From contig NZ_JABBPG010000002.1 in the NCBI RefSeq assembly GCF_013140855.1, forward strand, positions 558,001 through 622,000: 64,000 nucleotides of DNA, given 5' to 3'. Source of the stretch: Pseudoalteromonas caenipelagi (GTDB lineage: Bacteria > Pseudomonadota > Gammaproteobacteria > Enterobacterales > Alteromonadaceae). Under the pieces are notes generated by a model. That model made no database searches, had not been told where the DNA came from, and was given only the letters and a program-made list of their open reading frames with translations. This document shows positions 46,141-55,874 of this stretch, one piece after another. Made by a program: the position numbers and the translations under genes. Positions within the stretch are counted from its first letter, which is position 1; each line of letters opens with the position of its first letter.

Positions 46141-46776
46141 ATGTACACACTTTTTTATTACCCTCGAAACGCTAGCCTTGCGCCGCATTTTGTCTTGAAA
46201 GCACTTGGCGTTCCATTTCAGCTTGAGCTTGTTGACCGCAAGAAAGTTGTTCAAAAATCAGCTCAATATTTGAAAATAAATCCAACAGGCAGAATACCTA
46301 CGTTAGTAGATGATGATTTTGTACTATTTGAAAGCGCAGCAATTTGTTTATATTTGTGTGAAAAACACCCAGAAAGTCATTTGATACCTATCGAGCCAAA
46401 AGCAAAAGCAGAGTTTTATCAATGGCTAATGTATTTAACAACAACCGTGCAAAATGAATTAATGGTTTACTTCTATCCTGAGCGGCATACTCAGAGTGCG
46501 ATTATGTACGATGATATAGTTAACACGCAACAGTCTAGGATAAGTGAGTGTCTGGGGATATTGAACAAGTACATAGGCGACAACACATACATGGTAAATA
46601 ACCAATTTACAGTGTGCGATTGTTATATGTTTATGCTGTGTATATGGGCAGATGAGTTGAAAAAACCACCACTGGGCTTTGCTAACCTCAACCGCTACCT
46701 AAAAGGGCTTGCGAAACATCCTGCAATCAAGGCGGTTTGCGAAGCCGAGCAAACTGATTTATCAGTATACAAATAA
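46141..46776 (+). CDS. Glutathione S-transferase family protein
   Basis: 211 residues. The N-terminal thioredoxin-fold domain is MYTLFYYPRNASLAPHFVLKALGVPFQLELVD, with the glutathione-site cis-proline in TGRIPTLVDDDF and FESAAICLYL; the C-terminal domain is all helical (VCDCYMFMLCIWADEL). It resembles bacterial beta-class or YfcG-like enzymes used in detoxification or redox protection. It stands alone between terminators. Substrate unknown. Confidence 0.88.
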   Translation: MYTLFYYPRNASLAPHFVLKALGVPFQLELVDRKKVVQKSAQYLKINPTGRIPTLVDDDFVLFESAAICLYLCEKHPESHLIPIEPKAKAEFYQWLMYLTTTVQNELMVYFYPERHTQSAIMYDDIVNTQQSRISECLGILNKYIGDNTYMVNNQFTVCDCYMFMLCIWADELKKPPLGFANLNRYLKGLAKHPAIKAVCEAEQTDLSVYK

Positions 46777-46788
46777 GACGCTATGCAT

Positions 46789-46813
46789 CATGGGGTTGGT
46801 GTTGTACCCCATG
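46789..46813. terminator. Hairpin between convergent GST and ydcZ-like genes
   Basis: CATGGGGT and ACCCCATG pair across nine bases. There is no strong T-run, so termination by it is probable only from its position between convergent genes. Confidence 0.45.
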
Positions 46814-46825
46814 AAAGTATTATAA

Positions 46826-47278
46826 TTATGTCGCGCTAAAGTCTTTATTTACAAGTACTAGTCCTATAATCATGGCAGTAATTCCCGCTAGTTTTTGTAA
46901 TGAGATGCTGGCCTGAGGCACGCTAAACCAACCAAAATGCGATATTAACATTGCCATTAGAAGCTGGCCGCTAAGTACAAACGACATTAAATTACCGACC
47001 CCCATTTTCGGAATTAAAAAATAACACAACCCTACGCCTGCTGCGCTTAAAACCCCGCCGACTCCCCATAGATACCAAGGAACAGAAGTCACAAGCTTTG
47101 CGCTTGGTGCGCTGTTATTAGAAACGCTCAGAGCAATCAATGAGAAGAATGCACTAAACGTAAAAGCACAGACTGTGGCCAAAATTGGATTTCTTAACAA
47201 GCTACCCAGTTGTGCGTTCATGCTTGCTTGTAGCGCAATTGCCGCGCCCGCAAAAAATGCGAGTATAGTAAACGTCAT
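46826..47278 (-). CDS. YdcZ/DUF606 small DMT-superfamily membrane protein
   Basis: 150 residues with five hydrophobic helices. AFFAGAAIALQASMNAQLGSLL at the N-terminus and GQLLMAMLISHFGWF followed by RLAGI-type KLAGITAMIIGLVLV at the C-terminus are DUF606 features. Such proteins are small drug/metabolite-type transporters or half-transporters. It starts 1 base after the nitroreductase-family gene stop, so the two form an operon. Confidence 0.85.
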   Translation of the reverse strand: MTFTILAFFAGAAIALQASMNAQLGSLLRNPILATVCAFTFSAFFSLIALSVSNNSAPSAKLVTSVPWYLWGVGGVLSAAGVGLCYFLIPKMGVGNLMSFVLSGQLLMAMLISHFGWFSVPQASISLQKLAGITAMIIGLVLVNKDFSAT

Positions 47279-47279
47279 A

Positions 47280-47927
47280 TCACTCTACCTTAATAACGAG
47301 GTCTTCGATTGGTTTTCTGACCTTGTTTACGTGCGCAACATAATCTAAAGGATGCCGATAGCCAATTGGGCATGCGATAACTGTTTTGAGCTTAGCTTGA
47401 TCTAGCTTTAAAATCTGATCATATTTAGCTTTATCTATACCACCCACTGGACATGCATCTACTTTCAAAGATGCTGCAGAGAGTAATAAAGTGCTCAATG
47501 CGATATACGCTTGCTCGGAGGCCCATTGATACTGTTGTTGTACATCAAATCCTGATACGGCACTCAACATAGTTTGTTTCATTGCGCTGAGCTTTTTACC
47601 GATTAGGTCGGTATGCAGCGAGTATCTAAGGATGTACTGCTCAACCATTGTGGTTATTGAACTCATATCCGCGGATAAAATAAGCAAATGACTATTTTGT
47701 GCTATTTTTTCTTGGCCGTAGCTGGCTTCGACTAATTTATTTTTTATCTCATTATCAGTGATAACGAGTAGCTTGTAAGGCTGTAAACCAAAAGATGACG
47801 GGCTTAATCGAGTGTCTTTTAAGATTTGATTTAATTTGGCATCACTGACAATTTCATCGGAAAAGCGGCGAACTGCGTATCTCCATTGTAGCATCGGTTG
47901 AAGGTGAGTAAATGATTCTGCTTGCAT
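47280..47927 (-). CDS. Nitroreductase-family NAD(P)H oxidoreductase
   Basis: 215 residues with the flavin-binding openings LQWRYAVRRFSDEIVSD and TRLSPSSFGLQPYKLLVI, then ASLKVDACPVGGIDKAKYDQIL near the C-terminus. Members such as NfsB or DrgA reduce nitroaromatics or quinones with FMN. The second domain interface (KQTMLSAVSGFDVQQQYQWASEQAYIAL) is typical. It lies between a Crp/Fnr-type regulator (66 bases upstream) and a ydcZ-type gene (1 base downstream). Confidence 0.9.
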   Translation of the reverse strand: MQAESFTHLQPMLQWRYAVRRFSDEIVSDAKLNQILKDTRLSPSSFGLQPYKLLVITDNEIKNKLVEASYGQEKIAQNSHLLILSADMSSITTMVEQYILRYSLHTDLIGKKLSAMKQTMLSAVSGFDVQQQYQWASEQAYIALSTLLLSAASLKVDACPVGGIDKAKYDQILKLDQAKLKTVIACPIGYRHPLDYVAHVNKVRKPIEDLVIKVE

Positions 47928-47992
47928 AAGTCTCTCTACATCTAAGTAATCTTAAATGCAGCATAATCACTCAGCGCTCGCAGTTCATTTAC

Positions 47993-48595
47993 CTATGTAA
48001 ATGAACGCGAGGTCTTTAACGATTTTCTTATTCTACTTAACTGGGTGGCACTAATTCCTAGGTGTGACGCTAAGTGATATTGAGGAATTTGTTCAACTAA
48101 AGAAGCATTTTGCTGCAAAAACAACAGATACCTCTCTGTTGCATCTTGCTGAATTAAGCAAATTTCGCGTTGGTCTTTCTCAAGCAACCAATTTTTTTCA
48201 AGGTACTTAATTTGAAAGCGCATTAGCTCATGGTTATCGAATAAGACCTCACGATAAGCTTTAAAATTGATTAATAATACCTCGCAGTTTTGCAAGCACT
48301 GTATGCCCTGCTCGACGGCTTTTTTTTGATGCAACGCACTCATTATACCGGGAAACTCACCGGCGCAAAAAAAGCGCTTGTTGTACTCATGACCTTGATG
48401 GTCGCAGGCAAATAGTCTAACTATGCCACGGTTTATAAAAGCAAAACTGTTAGGCAATTCCCCATAAGGATAGATGTATTGATCTTTTTTATAGGTGCTT
48501 TTAGTACACAGGGAGACTATTTGCTGCCATGTTGTTGGCGATATGGGAGAATAGCCTTCCATAACGTTGCGTAGCATTTTTAGTGCGTCAGACAT
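47993..48595 (-). CDS. Crp/Fnr-family transcriptional regulator
   Basis: 200 residues: a cyclic-nucleotide-binding-type beta-barrel (YKKDQYIYPYGELPNSFAFINRGIVRLF) followed by a helix-turn-helix (QYHLASHLGISATQLSRIRKSL). The cNMP-binding glutamate/arginine signature is degenerate and there is no Fnr cysteine cluster, so the signal is unknown. It lies upstream of the nitroreductase/ydcZ pair in the same direction and probably regulates it. Confidence 0.87.
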   Translation of the reverse strand: MSDALKMLRNVMEGYSPISPTTWQQIVSLCTKSTYKKDQYIYPYGELPNSFAFINRGIVRLFACDHQGHEYNKRFFCAGEFPGIMSALHQKKAVEQGIQCLQNCEVLLINFKAYREVLFDNHELMRFQIKYLEKNWLLEKDQREICLIQQDATERYLLFLQQNASLVEQIPQYHLASHLGISATQLSRIRKSLKTSRSFT

Positions 48596-48709
48596 TTAAA
48601 CTCCGTTTTACACGCTGGAAATATTCAAAACTATTTTACTCGGCGGTAATATACTGCTTGGTGGATTATATCCAATACTTCAAAACACCCTAAATAATTT
48701 TAAGGTTTT

Positions 48710-49777
48710 ATGCGCGAACAATATCAACAACTTTTACGCTCGGGTGAACTGAGCTTTGACTCTAAACAGGAATATGCGGTCGAGATACTAGAACGACTAC
48801 ATCAGCAATTAATAGATGGTTTGCCATCTTGTGGTGTCTATTTATATGGGCCAGTTGGGCGTGGTAAAACCATGCTTATGGATATGTTTTTCAATTCTTT
48901 GGAAGGTGTATCTAAACAGCGCTTACACTTTCACCACTTCATGAAAAAGGTCCATAATCAGCTTAATTGCATTCAAGGTCAAAGTAATCCATTAGCCCAT
49001 ATAGCAGCGCAATGGGCACTACATGCAAAAGTGCTGTGTTTTGATGAGTTTTTCGTTACTGACATTGGTGATGCAATAATAATGGCACGGCTATTTGATG
49101 CGTTATTTGCCCATGGCGTGGTCCTTGTTGCTACCTCAAATTGTCATCCATCAGAGCTATACAAAAACGGCTTACAACGAGATAGATTTTTGCCCACCAT
49201 CGATTTACTTGAAACCCATTGTAAGGTGGTAAGTGTCAATGGCGACACTGATCACCGATTCACAAAAGGGCTTATTAGTAATCACTATTTTGTGAATGAG
49301 CCTACAGCCTTCTTTAATGCTTTTGCTCAACAAGGTGGCGAGCAAATTAGTTCGAGTATCGAATTATTCAATCGCAAAATAAATATATTAGGACAAGGCA
49401 AAAGCGTTATTGCTTTTGATTTTATGAGCTTATGCTCAGCGCCTCGTGCCACTGCCGACTACATTGAGTTAGCGAAAGACTATCCAGCACTTTTCATTGC
49501 AAACATTCCAAAAATGGGCGAACGGATTGAGCATAATCACGCAGTACAAGGTATAGAAGATGGCTATCAGCGTAGCGGCTCAGTACATGACTCATATCAT
49601 CTGGATGATCACGCTAGACGATTTATTGCTTTAGTAGATGAATGTTATGAGCAGCGCTGCATTGTTGTGATTTCTTCGCCTGTTGATATCAATGATCTAT
49701 ACGTAGGAAAGCGTCTTGCTTTTGAGTTTGAAAGAACAAAAAGCAGGTTAGTAGAAATGCAGCATTGGTCATTTTAA
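48710..49777 (+). CDS. zapE: Cell-division ATPase ZapE (AFG1-like)
   Basis: 355 residues. The Walker A is YLYGPVGRGKTMLMDMFF and the Walker B is LCFDEFFVTDIGDA, with the LVATSNCHPSELYKNGLQRDRFLP sensor region and GKRLAFEFERTKSRLVEMQ at the C-terminus, all standard for ZapE. The protein acts at the division ring and helps its constriction under stress. It starts with ATG preceded by AAGG. Alone on its strand here, away from the usual rplM/rpsI neighbours. Confidence 0.92.
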   Translation: MREQYQQLLRSGELSFDSKQEYAVEILERLHQQLIDGLPSCGVYLYGPVGRGKTMLMDMFFNSLEGVSKQRLHFHHFMKKVHNQLNCIQGQSNPLAHIAAQWALHAKVLCFDEFFVTDIGDAIIMARLFDALFAHGVVLVATSNCHPSELYKNGLQRDRFLPTIDLLETHCKVVSVNGDTDHRFTKGLISNHYFVNEPTAFFNAFAQQGGEQISSSIELFNRKINILGQGKSVIAFDFMSLCSAPRATADYIELAKDYPALFIANIPKMGERIEHNHAVQGIEDGYQRSGSVHDSYHLDDHARRFIALVDECYEQRCIVVISSPVDINDLYVGKRLAFEFERTKSRLVEMQHWSF

Positions 49778-49864
49778 ATCAGTGATATAACAAAATAGCT
49801 GCACTGCTAGTATGGATGGGTTATGTGAGCTAGTATGGTGGTTTTCGCACAAAAGATACGATTC

Positions 49865-50341
49865 ATGAAAAAAATCGCTTTATTCGTAGACGTACAAAAT
49901 ATCTACTATACCTGTAAACAATCGCTAGGCTTTAATTTTAACTACAACGCTTTTTGGGCTGAAGCTCAGCAATTAGGTGAAATAGAATATGCCTTTGCAT
50001 ATGCAACTTATCGTGGTGACGACAAGCAAACTCAGTTTCAAAATATATTGCGTGCGATTGGATTTGAAGTAAAGCTCAAGCCCTATATTGTTCGCAGCGA
50101 TGGTTCAAAAAAAGGCGATTGGGATGTTGGGATCACCATCGATATGATGGAAGCCGCGAAGCATGTTGATGAAGTGATTTTACTCTCAGGGGATGGTGAT
50201 TTTGCAATTTTATTAGCGCATTTACGTAATCGTTATCAAGTATCAAGCAAAGTATATGGGGCCGAAAAGCTAACGGCCCAACTACTTATAGAAAGCTGTG
50301 ACGAATTTATCCCTATTGACGAGCGGTTGTTGCTTACCTAA
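49865..50341 (+). CDS. NYN-domain (LabA/DUF88-like) protein
   Basis: 158 residues. KKIALFVDVQNIYYTC with the nuclease-type Asp, GDWDVGITIDMMEAAK and VILLSGDGDFAILLAHLRNR carry the conserved acidic residues of the NYN/PIN-like fold, suggesting metal-dependent RNase activity. The reading frame extends ten codons upstream to GTG/ATG alternatives; ATG 49865 gives the family N-terminus. No partner domain (OST-HTH) is attached. Cellular target unknown. Confidence 0.85.
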   Translation: MKKIALFVDVQNIYYTCKQSLGFNFNYNAFWAEAQQLGEIEYAFAYATYRGDDKQTQFQNILRAIGFEVKLKPYIVRSDGSKKGDWDVGITIDMMEAAKHVDEVILLSGDGDFAILLAHLRNRYQVSSKVYGAEKLTAQLLIESCDEFIPIDERLLLT

Positions 50342-50409
50342 AACCTTTAAAATTTAATAAATATACGCTACGCTACGCTAAACTTAAAATTTTATTGTTA
50401 AGGAAAAAC

Positions 50410-50802
50410 ATGAAAATCAACTTGTTACAGGGTGCATTCATTTCACTTTTGGCTTTCCCCTCTTTTGCAGGAAATGATGTTTATGCTGTGGTCGATGAAT
50501 TAAATATTCGCTCACACTCTTCAAATAATGATCATCAGATATATTTTAGGGCGAAATCTATATCCGACAGTTCGCAATATGCTCCATGTATTGTCGATAA
50601 GGCATCAATGGTATGGCGTTTAGATATCACGTCTCCTGTAGCGAAGTATCAATATGAATTATTACTTGAGTCTTATAAACATCAACGCCCCGTTCGTTTA
50701 CTAGGACAAAGTGATGTTTGTGCGGAACAAAATATTGATTCAGATGTTATTTTTGAGATTAGCCCTTGGGGCTGGTCTGAATTGTCAAACGATGAAAAAT
50801 AA
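50410..50802 (+). CDS. Small secreted protein, unknown function
   Basis: 131 residues beginning with a clear signal peptide (INLLQGAFISLLAFPSFA, cleavage about residue 20). The mature part contains two Cys (in APCIVDK and DVCAEQ) that could form a disulfide. No family recognised. ATG 50410 has AAGGA upstream; an in-frame TTG at 50395 is less likely. The periplasmic location is inferred from the signal peptide. Confidence 0.7.
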   Translation: MKINLLQGAFISLLAFPSFAGNDVYAVVDELNIRSHSSNNDHQIYFRAKSISDSSQYAPCIVDKASMVWRLDITSPVAKYQYELLLESYKHQRPVRLLGQSDVCAEQNIDSDVIFEISPWGWSELSNDEK

Positions 50803-51414
50803 TCTACTACGGTGGTATTGACTAAAATAAAGATTATTTTAGTCAATCAATTTATAGGAGCACCACCGATTTTATATTTGGTATATCGATAACCTAATTG
50901 TTGGTTACATATAAACTAATCGAAAGGCTCGCGTGGTCAGCGAATAAAAAATATTTTAAATCCATGCTTATTGTGTGTATAGGTGTAATCGTTTTTCTTA
51001 GGCTTTCAATCTTATAATAGTTATTTTTATACTTTAATATTAAATAGAATTTAATATGCCGAGCTCTTCATATTGAACTTTTTCAAAATTTTTATTCAAC
51101 CTAATTAACCCTATCACTAGTTCACACGAATTAAGTACGTTTAATAGGCTTATCTTCAATTAATTCACAAGCTAATCTATTCCATCAAATTTTGATATTG
51201 TTTCGGGGGGTATATAACTAATTTTTATAAAAGGTGCTGTAATCTCTATTTGTGTTTAAATTGTCTTTTTATATCAGGTATTACATAGATTTTTAACACT
51301 AGATATCATTAAAAATGAAGTTTTCGGTATTAAAAATAGTTCAATTAAGTTTGTAAAAACTAGATAACTCTTTATACTAGGCTTAAAGCATTTCAGTATC
51401 GGACTTAATAACCC
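50803..51414. other. AT-rich intergenic region before an orphan tyrosine recombinase
   Basis: 612 bases, very AT-rich. It holds the inverted repeat at 50817-50847, framed by CGGTGGT (50810-50816) and ACCACCG (50864-50870). Otherwise no ORF, repeat or RNA gene can be supported. A recombinase attachment site could lie here, but no direct repeat was found. Confidence 0.45.
50817..50847. repeat. 14-bp perfect inverted repeat near the recombinase gene
   Basis: ATTGACTAAAATAA and TTATTTTAGTCAAT pair around three bases (aga). It lies 15 bases after the secreted-protein gene and lacks a terminal T-run. It may be a terminator of that gene, or a binding/recombination site. Confidence 0.4.
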
Positions 51415-52626
51415 ATGTTGGTACCACTGGTTGATACATTTAAGCAGCTCCGTTATCAAATAGCACATTTAGAAGATGCAACGTTACCTCAAGAGTATCC
51501 TGAGCTTGACGCGTATTTATCGCGTGTTGCCAAAATAATTCCACAAGCATTAACGGATCTGAGCTTTTTATATCAGTTTCTTTATGTTTACGGTCGAAAG
51601 TCTGAAGCTACATTTAATCGTTTTAGGAATGAGTTAGAACGATTTCATTTGTGGGCTTGGAATATAAAGCAATTATCGGTTTTTGAATTGAAACGGGATG
51701 ATATCGAAGCGTATGTAGATTTTATGGCGCAGCCAGAGCATACTTGGTGCTCTGATTCTGTACAATGGCGGTTTAAAGAAAATCAAGGTATTAGATTAGT
51801 TAATAAAAACTGGCGTCCTTTTACCACAAAAGAACAGGCAGTTAGTCAACAAACTCTGGCTGCTATGTTTACCGCCTTAAATGTATTTTACAAATTCGCC
51901 ATTCTTGAAGAAAAAACAAGCACTAATTTTGTGCCTGTTGTAAAGAAAAATAGCCCTTACCTCGTAGTTGAATCACAGATTAAACTTCCCGACACTTTAA
52001 GTAATTTACAGTGGGAATATGTTTTAGGTGTCACCAAAGACAAGTGCTCGGAATTTCCAGATCTTGAGAGAAATTTATTTACGCTTGCATGTTTAAAGGG
52101 ATTATATTTAAGAATTTCAGAATTATCTGAGAGGCAACAATGGTCTCCGGTAATGAGTCATTTTTGGCAAGATCCAGATGGTTTTTGGTATTTACGTATT
52201 ATGGGCAAAGGTAATAAGCTTCGTGATGTTACTCTCAGTGAAGACTTTATCGAGTACCTAAAGCGATATCGAATTTATCGTGGGTTATCACCGCTTCCAA
52301 GGGTGGATGAACCCTACCCAATCGTTCATAAATTGCGCGGAAAAGGCGGTATGAATGTGAGACAATTACGCCGAATTGTTCAACAAAGCTTTGATTTAGC
52401 AGTAGAATCTTTAAATAAAGATGGTTTTTCTGATGAAGCGGAACAACTAAAAGCCGCCACTGCGCATTGGTTACGTCACACTGGTGCTACACATGATGCC
52501 CTACACCGCCCTTTAAAGCACCTATCTGAAGATCTTGGCCATGCGAAGATTGCTACAACGGACCAAATTTACATACAAACAAATATTAAAGATAGAGCTA
52601 AGTCAGGTTCTAAGCGTAAATTATGA
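51415..52626 (+). CDS. Orphan tyrosine recombinase/integrase
   Basis: 403 residues. The catalytic set is complete: Arg in GLYLRISELSE, Lys in GKGNKLRDVTL, His-x-x-Arg in HWLRHTGAT, His in LGHAKIATT and Tyr in DQIYIQT. The N-terminal part (about residues 40-190) is a SAM-like core-binding domain with an insertion. It is not XerC/XerD by length. No phage, integron or island genes flank it, and no attachment repeats were found. It may be a chromid- or lineage-specific recombinase. Confidence 0.88.
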   Translation: MLVPLVDTFKQLRYQIAHLEDATLPQEYPELDAYLSRVAKIIPQALTDLSFLYQFLYVYGRKSEATFNRFRNELERFHLWAWNIKQLSVFELKRDDIEAYVDFMAQPEHTWCSDSVQWRFKENQGIRLVNKNWRPFTTKEQAVSQQTLAAMFTALNVFYKFAILEEKTSTNFVPVVKKNSPYLVVESQIKLPDTLSNLQWEYVLGVTKDKCSEFPDLERNLFTLACLKGLYLRISELSERQQWSPVMSHFWQDPDGFWYLRIMGKGNKLRDVTLSEDFIEYLKRYRIYRGLSPLPRVDEPYPIVHKLRGKGGMNVRQLRRIVQQSFDLAVESLNKDGFSDEAEQLKAATAHWLRHTGATHDALHRPLKHLSEDLGHAKIATTDQIYIQTNIKDRAKSGSKRKL

Positions 52627-52633
52627 TTATGTT

Positions 52634-52663
52634 AAAAAGGCCCTAACTTTATTTAATTAGGGC
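52634..52663 (-). terminator. Rho-independent terminator of the ydiJ gene
   Basis: On the minus strand GCCCTAA and TTAGGGC pair around ten bases and are followed by CTTTTT, about 20 bases past the ydiJ stop. Confidence 0.75.
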
Positions 52664-52681
52664 AAACTTACCTATTATTAT

Positions 52682-55600
52682 TTATATTGAGCGAGCAATA
52701 AATTCTAATGGGTGCATCGGTTTTTTATTTTCATAACGTTTAACTTGGCTTCTACACGAAAAACCTGTTGCTAGCAATTTTTCTGGTTCTGTTGAATCAA
52801 CATGCTTTTGCCAGGACATCTCGTAAAGTGCACGTGAATTTTCTTGGTTTTGAATTTCGTGCCCGTATGTACCTGCCATACCACAACACCCTGTTGCTGG
52901 CGTTTTGAGCTTTAAACCTAACCGAGAAAAAATCGTTTTCCAAACATTTACAGCACTGGGAAGTGCGGTCGTTTCTGTGCAATGGGCAAGTAATGTGTAT
53001 TCTTCACCTGTTGGTACATTTAATACGATATTTGACCAGTCTTGATCTTTTAGCCATTCGTGAGCAAGCTCAACATGAAACCCCAACTCATTGGTATTTA
53101 AGATCTGTTTATATTCATCTCTGTATACCATTACTAAAGATGCATCTACACCTATCATCGGAATTTTATATTCAGCCAGATCAGATAAAAATGACGTTGC
53201 GTGTTCGGCGGTTTTCGCAAACTCCTTCAAAAACCCTTTTACATGTTGTGCCTTTCCGTTTGGTACAAAAGGTAGCAGTATCGGACTTTTGTTCAATGCT
53301 TGTATTACATCAACCAATGACGCAACAAGTTCTGCTTCATAGTAACTTGTGAATGGATCTTGAACTATGAATACACAGTTTGCCCTTTCTTCTTCGCTCA
53401 TTTTATCTAGTTTGCTTTGGTCAAAATCAAACTCTGATTTGAGTCTAGATTGTAAACTTGGGACACTTAGTTGCGGCGTGTCCACATAGCCAAATACTTT
53501 TTTAATTACGTGAGCGACAAACGTGTTGGCCACAACGGGATTAACAAAAGTAGCAAGCTTAGACAGAAAAGGTGCCATTGTTTCGATGTTAGCTACTAAA
53601 TAATCTTTTAATGGGCGGTTATATCTGCTGTGATAAAAATTCAAAAACCGTGAACGGAAACTTGGTACATCAACCTTAATTGGACATGCTGTGGTACACG
53701 CTTTACAGGCTAAGCATTCATCCATTGATTCTTTTACTTCATGATTAAAGTCGTAAGCCCCTTTGCGTTTACTTTGTGTATGTCTAAAACGTTCCCACCA
53801 AGTAACATTGTTTTCTTTTTGTATAAGCTGTTTTTCAGTTGCTAACAAGTCTGTACCAGCATCCTCTTGGAGCCTTAACCACTCACGGATAAGACTTGCC
53901 CTACCTTTTGGAGAGTGGCGACGATCTTTTGTTACTTTATATGATGGACACATTGGAGATGCTTCATCATAGTTAAAACAAAGTCCATTGCCATTACAGT
54001 TCATGGCGTTTTCGAAACTGTCCCGCACTTCAATGGCGATACGTTTATCGAACCACGCTCGTTTTTGGTCATCAACACTGACTAGTGAGTCTTCACTTTC
54101 AAAAGGTGTACATATTTTACCGGGGTTTAATCTGTTGTCTTTATCGAAAAGAGTTTTAATCTTGCGAAGTTCAGAGAATAATTGTGCGCCAAAAAATTCA
54201 GGTCCATATTCACTGCGGTAACCTTTACCGTGCTCTCCCCACATAAGGCCGCCATATTTTGCGGTGAGTGCTACCACTTTATCTGATATTTCTCGAAGTA
54301 ATCGCTCTTGCTCTGGGTCACACATATCCAATGCTGGACGAACATGTAAAACACCTGCATCAACATGGCCAAACATACCGTAATGCAGGCCGTGTGAATC
54401 TAGCAGTTGTCGAAATTCAACAATAAAGTCTGCTAAATTTTCAGGTGGAACGGCGGTGTCTTCTGCAAATGCGAGCGGTTTTTGTTTTCCTTTGGTATTA
54501 CCTAACAAGCCAACTGATTTTTTACGCATGGCATAAATTTTTAGAATATCATCTTTGTTGTTGGTCAACTGATATCCTATTACACCTGCTTGTTTGTTTT
54601 TAATGAGAGTGTCTAGCTTTTTACAAAGAGCATTGATCTTGTCATCCATTTCATCCGCAGTTTCACCATTAAACTCGACCATATTCAGGCCCTGCATTTC
54701 AATACCTGGAACATCAGTAATTAAGTCCGATACTGAGTGCCAAATAATGTCTTCTCTAGCAAGATTAAGAACTTTACTGTCAACGGTTTCAACAGAAGTA
54801 GCTTGCGCTTGTACTAAAAATGGTGAGTTACGCAGTGCAGAATCGAAACTATCGTATTTGATATTGATCAGCGTTTTGTAAGGCGCTATTGGTGTTATAT
54901 TAAGTTTCGCTTCTGCAACAACACCTAGCGAGCCTTCAGAGCCGGTAATTATTCTTGAGAGGTCAAAATTCTCAAGTTTAGAGTCGAATACGTTTTCTAA
55001 ATCATAGCCAGTAAGAAAACGGTTTAAACGTGGAAATTTCTCTAAAATGAGCGCGCGATTTTGTTCGCAAGATGCTAATACTTGCTTATAAATTTGCGCG
55101 ACGCGATTGTCCTGCTGCGCAATGAGGTGCGCTTTTTCGGTAGCAATTTTACTGGTACTTAATTGTGTACCATCTACTAGGTAGGTTGTAAGACCTAAAA
55201 CATGATCGCTGGTTTTTCCGTAGACCAACGAACCTTGACCAGAGGCATCGGTATTTATCATACCACCAATGGTTGCACGGTTACTTGTTGATAAATCGGG
55301 AGAAAAGAAAAAGCCATATGGTCGTAAATAATCATTTAGCTGGTCTTTTATCACACCAGCTTGAACTCTTACCCATTTTTCTTCCACATTAATCTCAATG
55401 ATTTCTCGCATGTAACGAGATAAGTCGATAACGATCCCTGGGGTTAACGACTGACCATTTGTGCCAGTACCACCGCCTCGCGGACCAAAAGTTAAGGATA
55501 AAAATGGGTCTTGTGCTGCACACTGTAACGCAGTTTGAATATCTTTGTTATTTTTGGGGAATATGACAGCTTGTGGCACATTTTGATAAATGCTGTTATC

Positions 55601-55729
55601 AGTGGAGTTGACTAAACGGGTTGCATAACTCGTATCGGTGTCACCCAAAAAACAGGCTTTTTTTATCGTATCTAAATAGTCGTTAAGTAATTCGTTGGCT
55701 GTATCTTGCTGACTTATATTGGCAATCAT
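52682..55729 (-). CDS. ydiJ: D-2-hydroxyglutarate dehydrogenase, FAD/Fe-S (YdiJ)
   Basis: 1015 residues, matching E. coli YdiJ (1018) along its length from my recollection. The N-terminal FAD-binding domain has PRGGGTGTNGQSL, LSTSNRATIGGMINTDASGQGSLVYGK and VITGSEGSLGV-like RIITGSEGSLGVVAEA. The middle region GHVDAGVLHVRPALDMCDP is the oxidase C-domain. The 4Fe-4S motif CLACKACTTACPIKVDVP is near residue 670. The C-terminal Cys-rich domain contains CCGMAGTYGHE. The enzyme oxidises D-2-hydroxyglutarate to 2-oxoglutarate, passing electrons to the membrane chain. No operon partner. Confidence 0.94.
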   Translation of the reverse strand: MIANISQQDTANELLNDYLDTIKKACFLGDTDTSYATRLVNSTDNSIYQNVPQAVIFPKNNKDIQTALQCAAQDPFLSLTFGPRGGGTGTNGQSLTPGIVIDLSRYMREIIEINVEEKWVRVQAGVIKDQLNDYLRPYGFFFSPDLSTSNRATIGGMINTDASGQGSLVYGKTSDHVLGLTTYLVDGTQLSTSKIATEKAHLIAQQDNRVAQIYKQVLASCEQNRALILEKFPRLNRFLTGYDLENVFDSKLENFDLSRIITGSEGSLGVVAEAKLNITPIAPYKTLINIKYDSFDSALRNSPFLVQAQATSVETVDSKVLNLAREDIIWHSVSDLITDVPGIEMQGLNMVEFNGETADEMDDKINALCKKLDTLIKNKQAGVIGYQLTNNKDDILKIYAMRKKSVGLLGNTKGKQKPLAFAEDTAVPPENLADFIVEFRQLLDSHGLHYGMFGHVDAGVLHVRPALDMCDPEQERLLREISDKVVALTAKYGGLMWGEHGKGYRSEYGPEFFGAQLFSELRKIKTLFDKDNRLNPGKICTPFESEDSLVSVDDQKRAWFDKRIAIEVRDSFENAMNCNGNGLCFNYDEASPMCPSYKVTKDRRHSPKGRASLIREWLRLQEDAGTDLLATEKQLIQKENNVTWWERFRHTQSKRKGAYDFNHEVKESMDECLACKACTTACPIKVDVPSFRSRFLNFYHSRYNRPLKDYLVANIETMAPFLSKLATFVNPVVANTFVAHVIKKVFGYVDTPQLSVPSLQSRLKSEFDFDQSKLDKMSEEERANCVFIVQDPFTSYYEAELVASLVDVIQALNKSPILLPFVPNGKAQHVKGFLKEFAKTAEHATSFLSDLAEYKIPMIGVDASLVMVYRDEYKQILNTNELGFHVELAHEWLKDQDWSNIVLNVPTGEEYTLLAHCTETTALPSAVNVWKTIFSRLGLKLKTPATGCCGMAGTYGHEIQNQENSRALYEMSWQKHVDSTEPEKLLATGFSCRSQVKRYENKKPMHPLEFIARSI

Positions 55730-55874
55730 GGCAGTAATAATTTATTGCTTTGGCGGTATTGTATCATGTAGAAAGATTTAAAAAATTGAGAAATTTAATC
55801 TTTGTTACATATTAACGCAACTTCTACACATCAATTGCACTATAGTAAGCGAATGGCACTTTATGGAGTATGTT

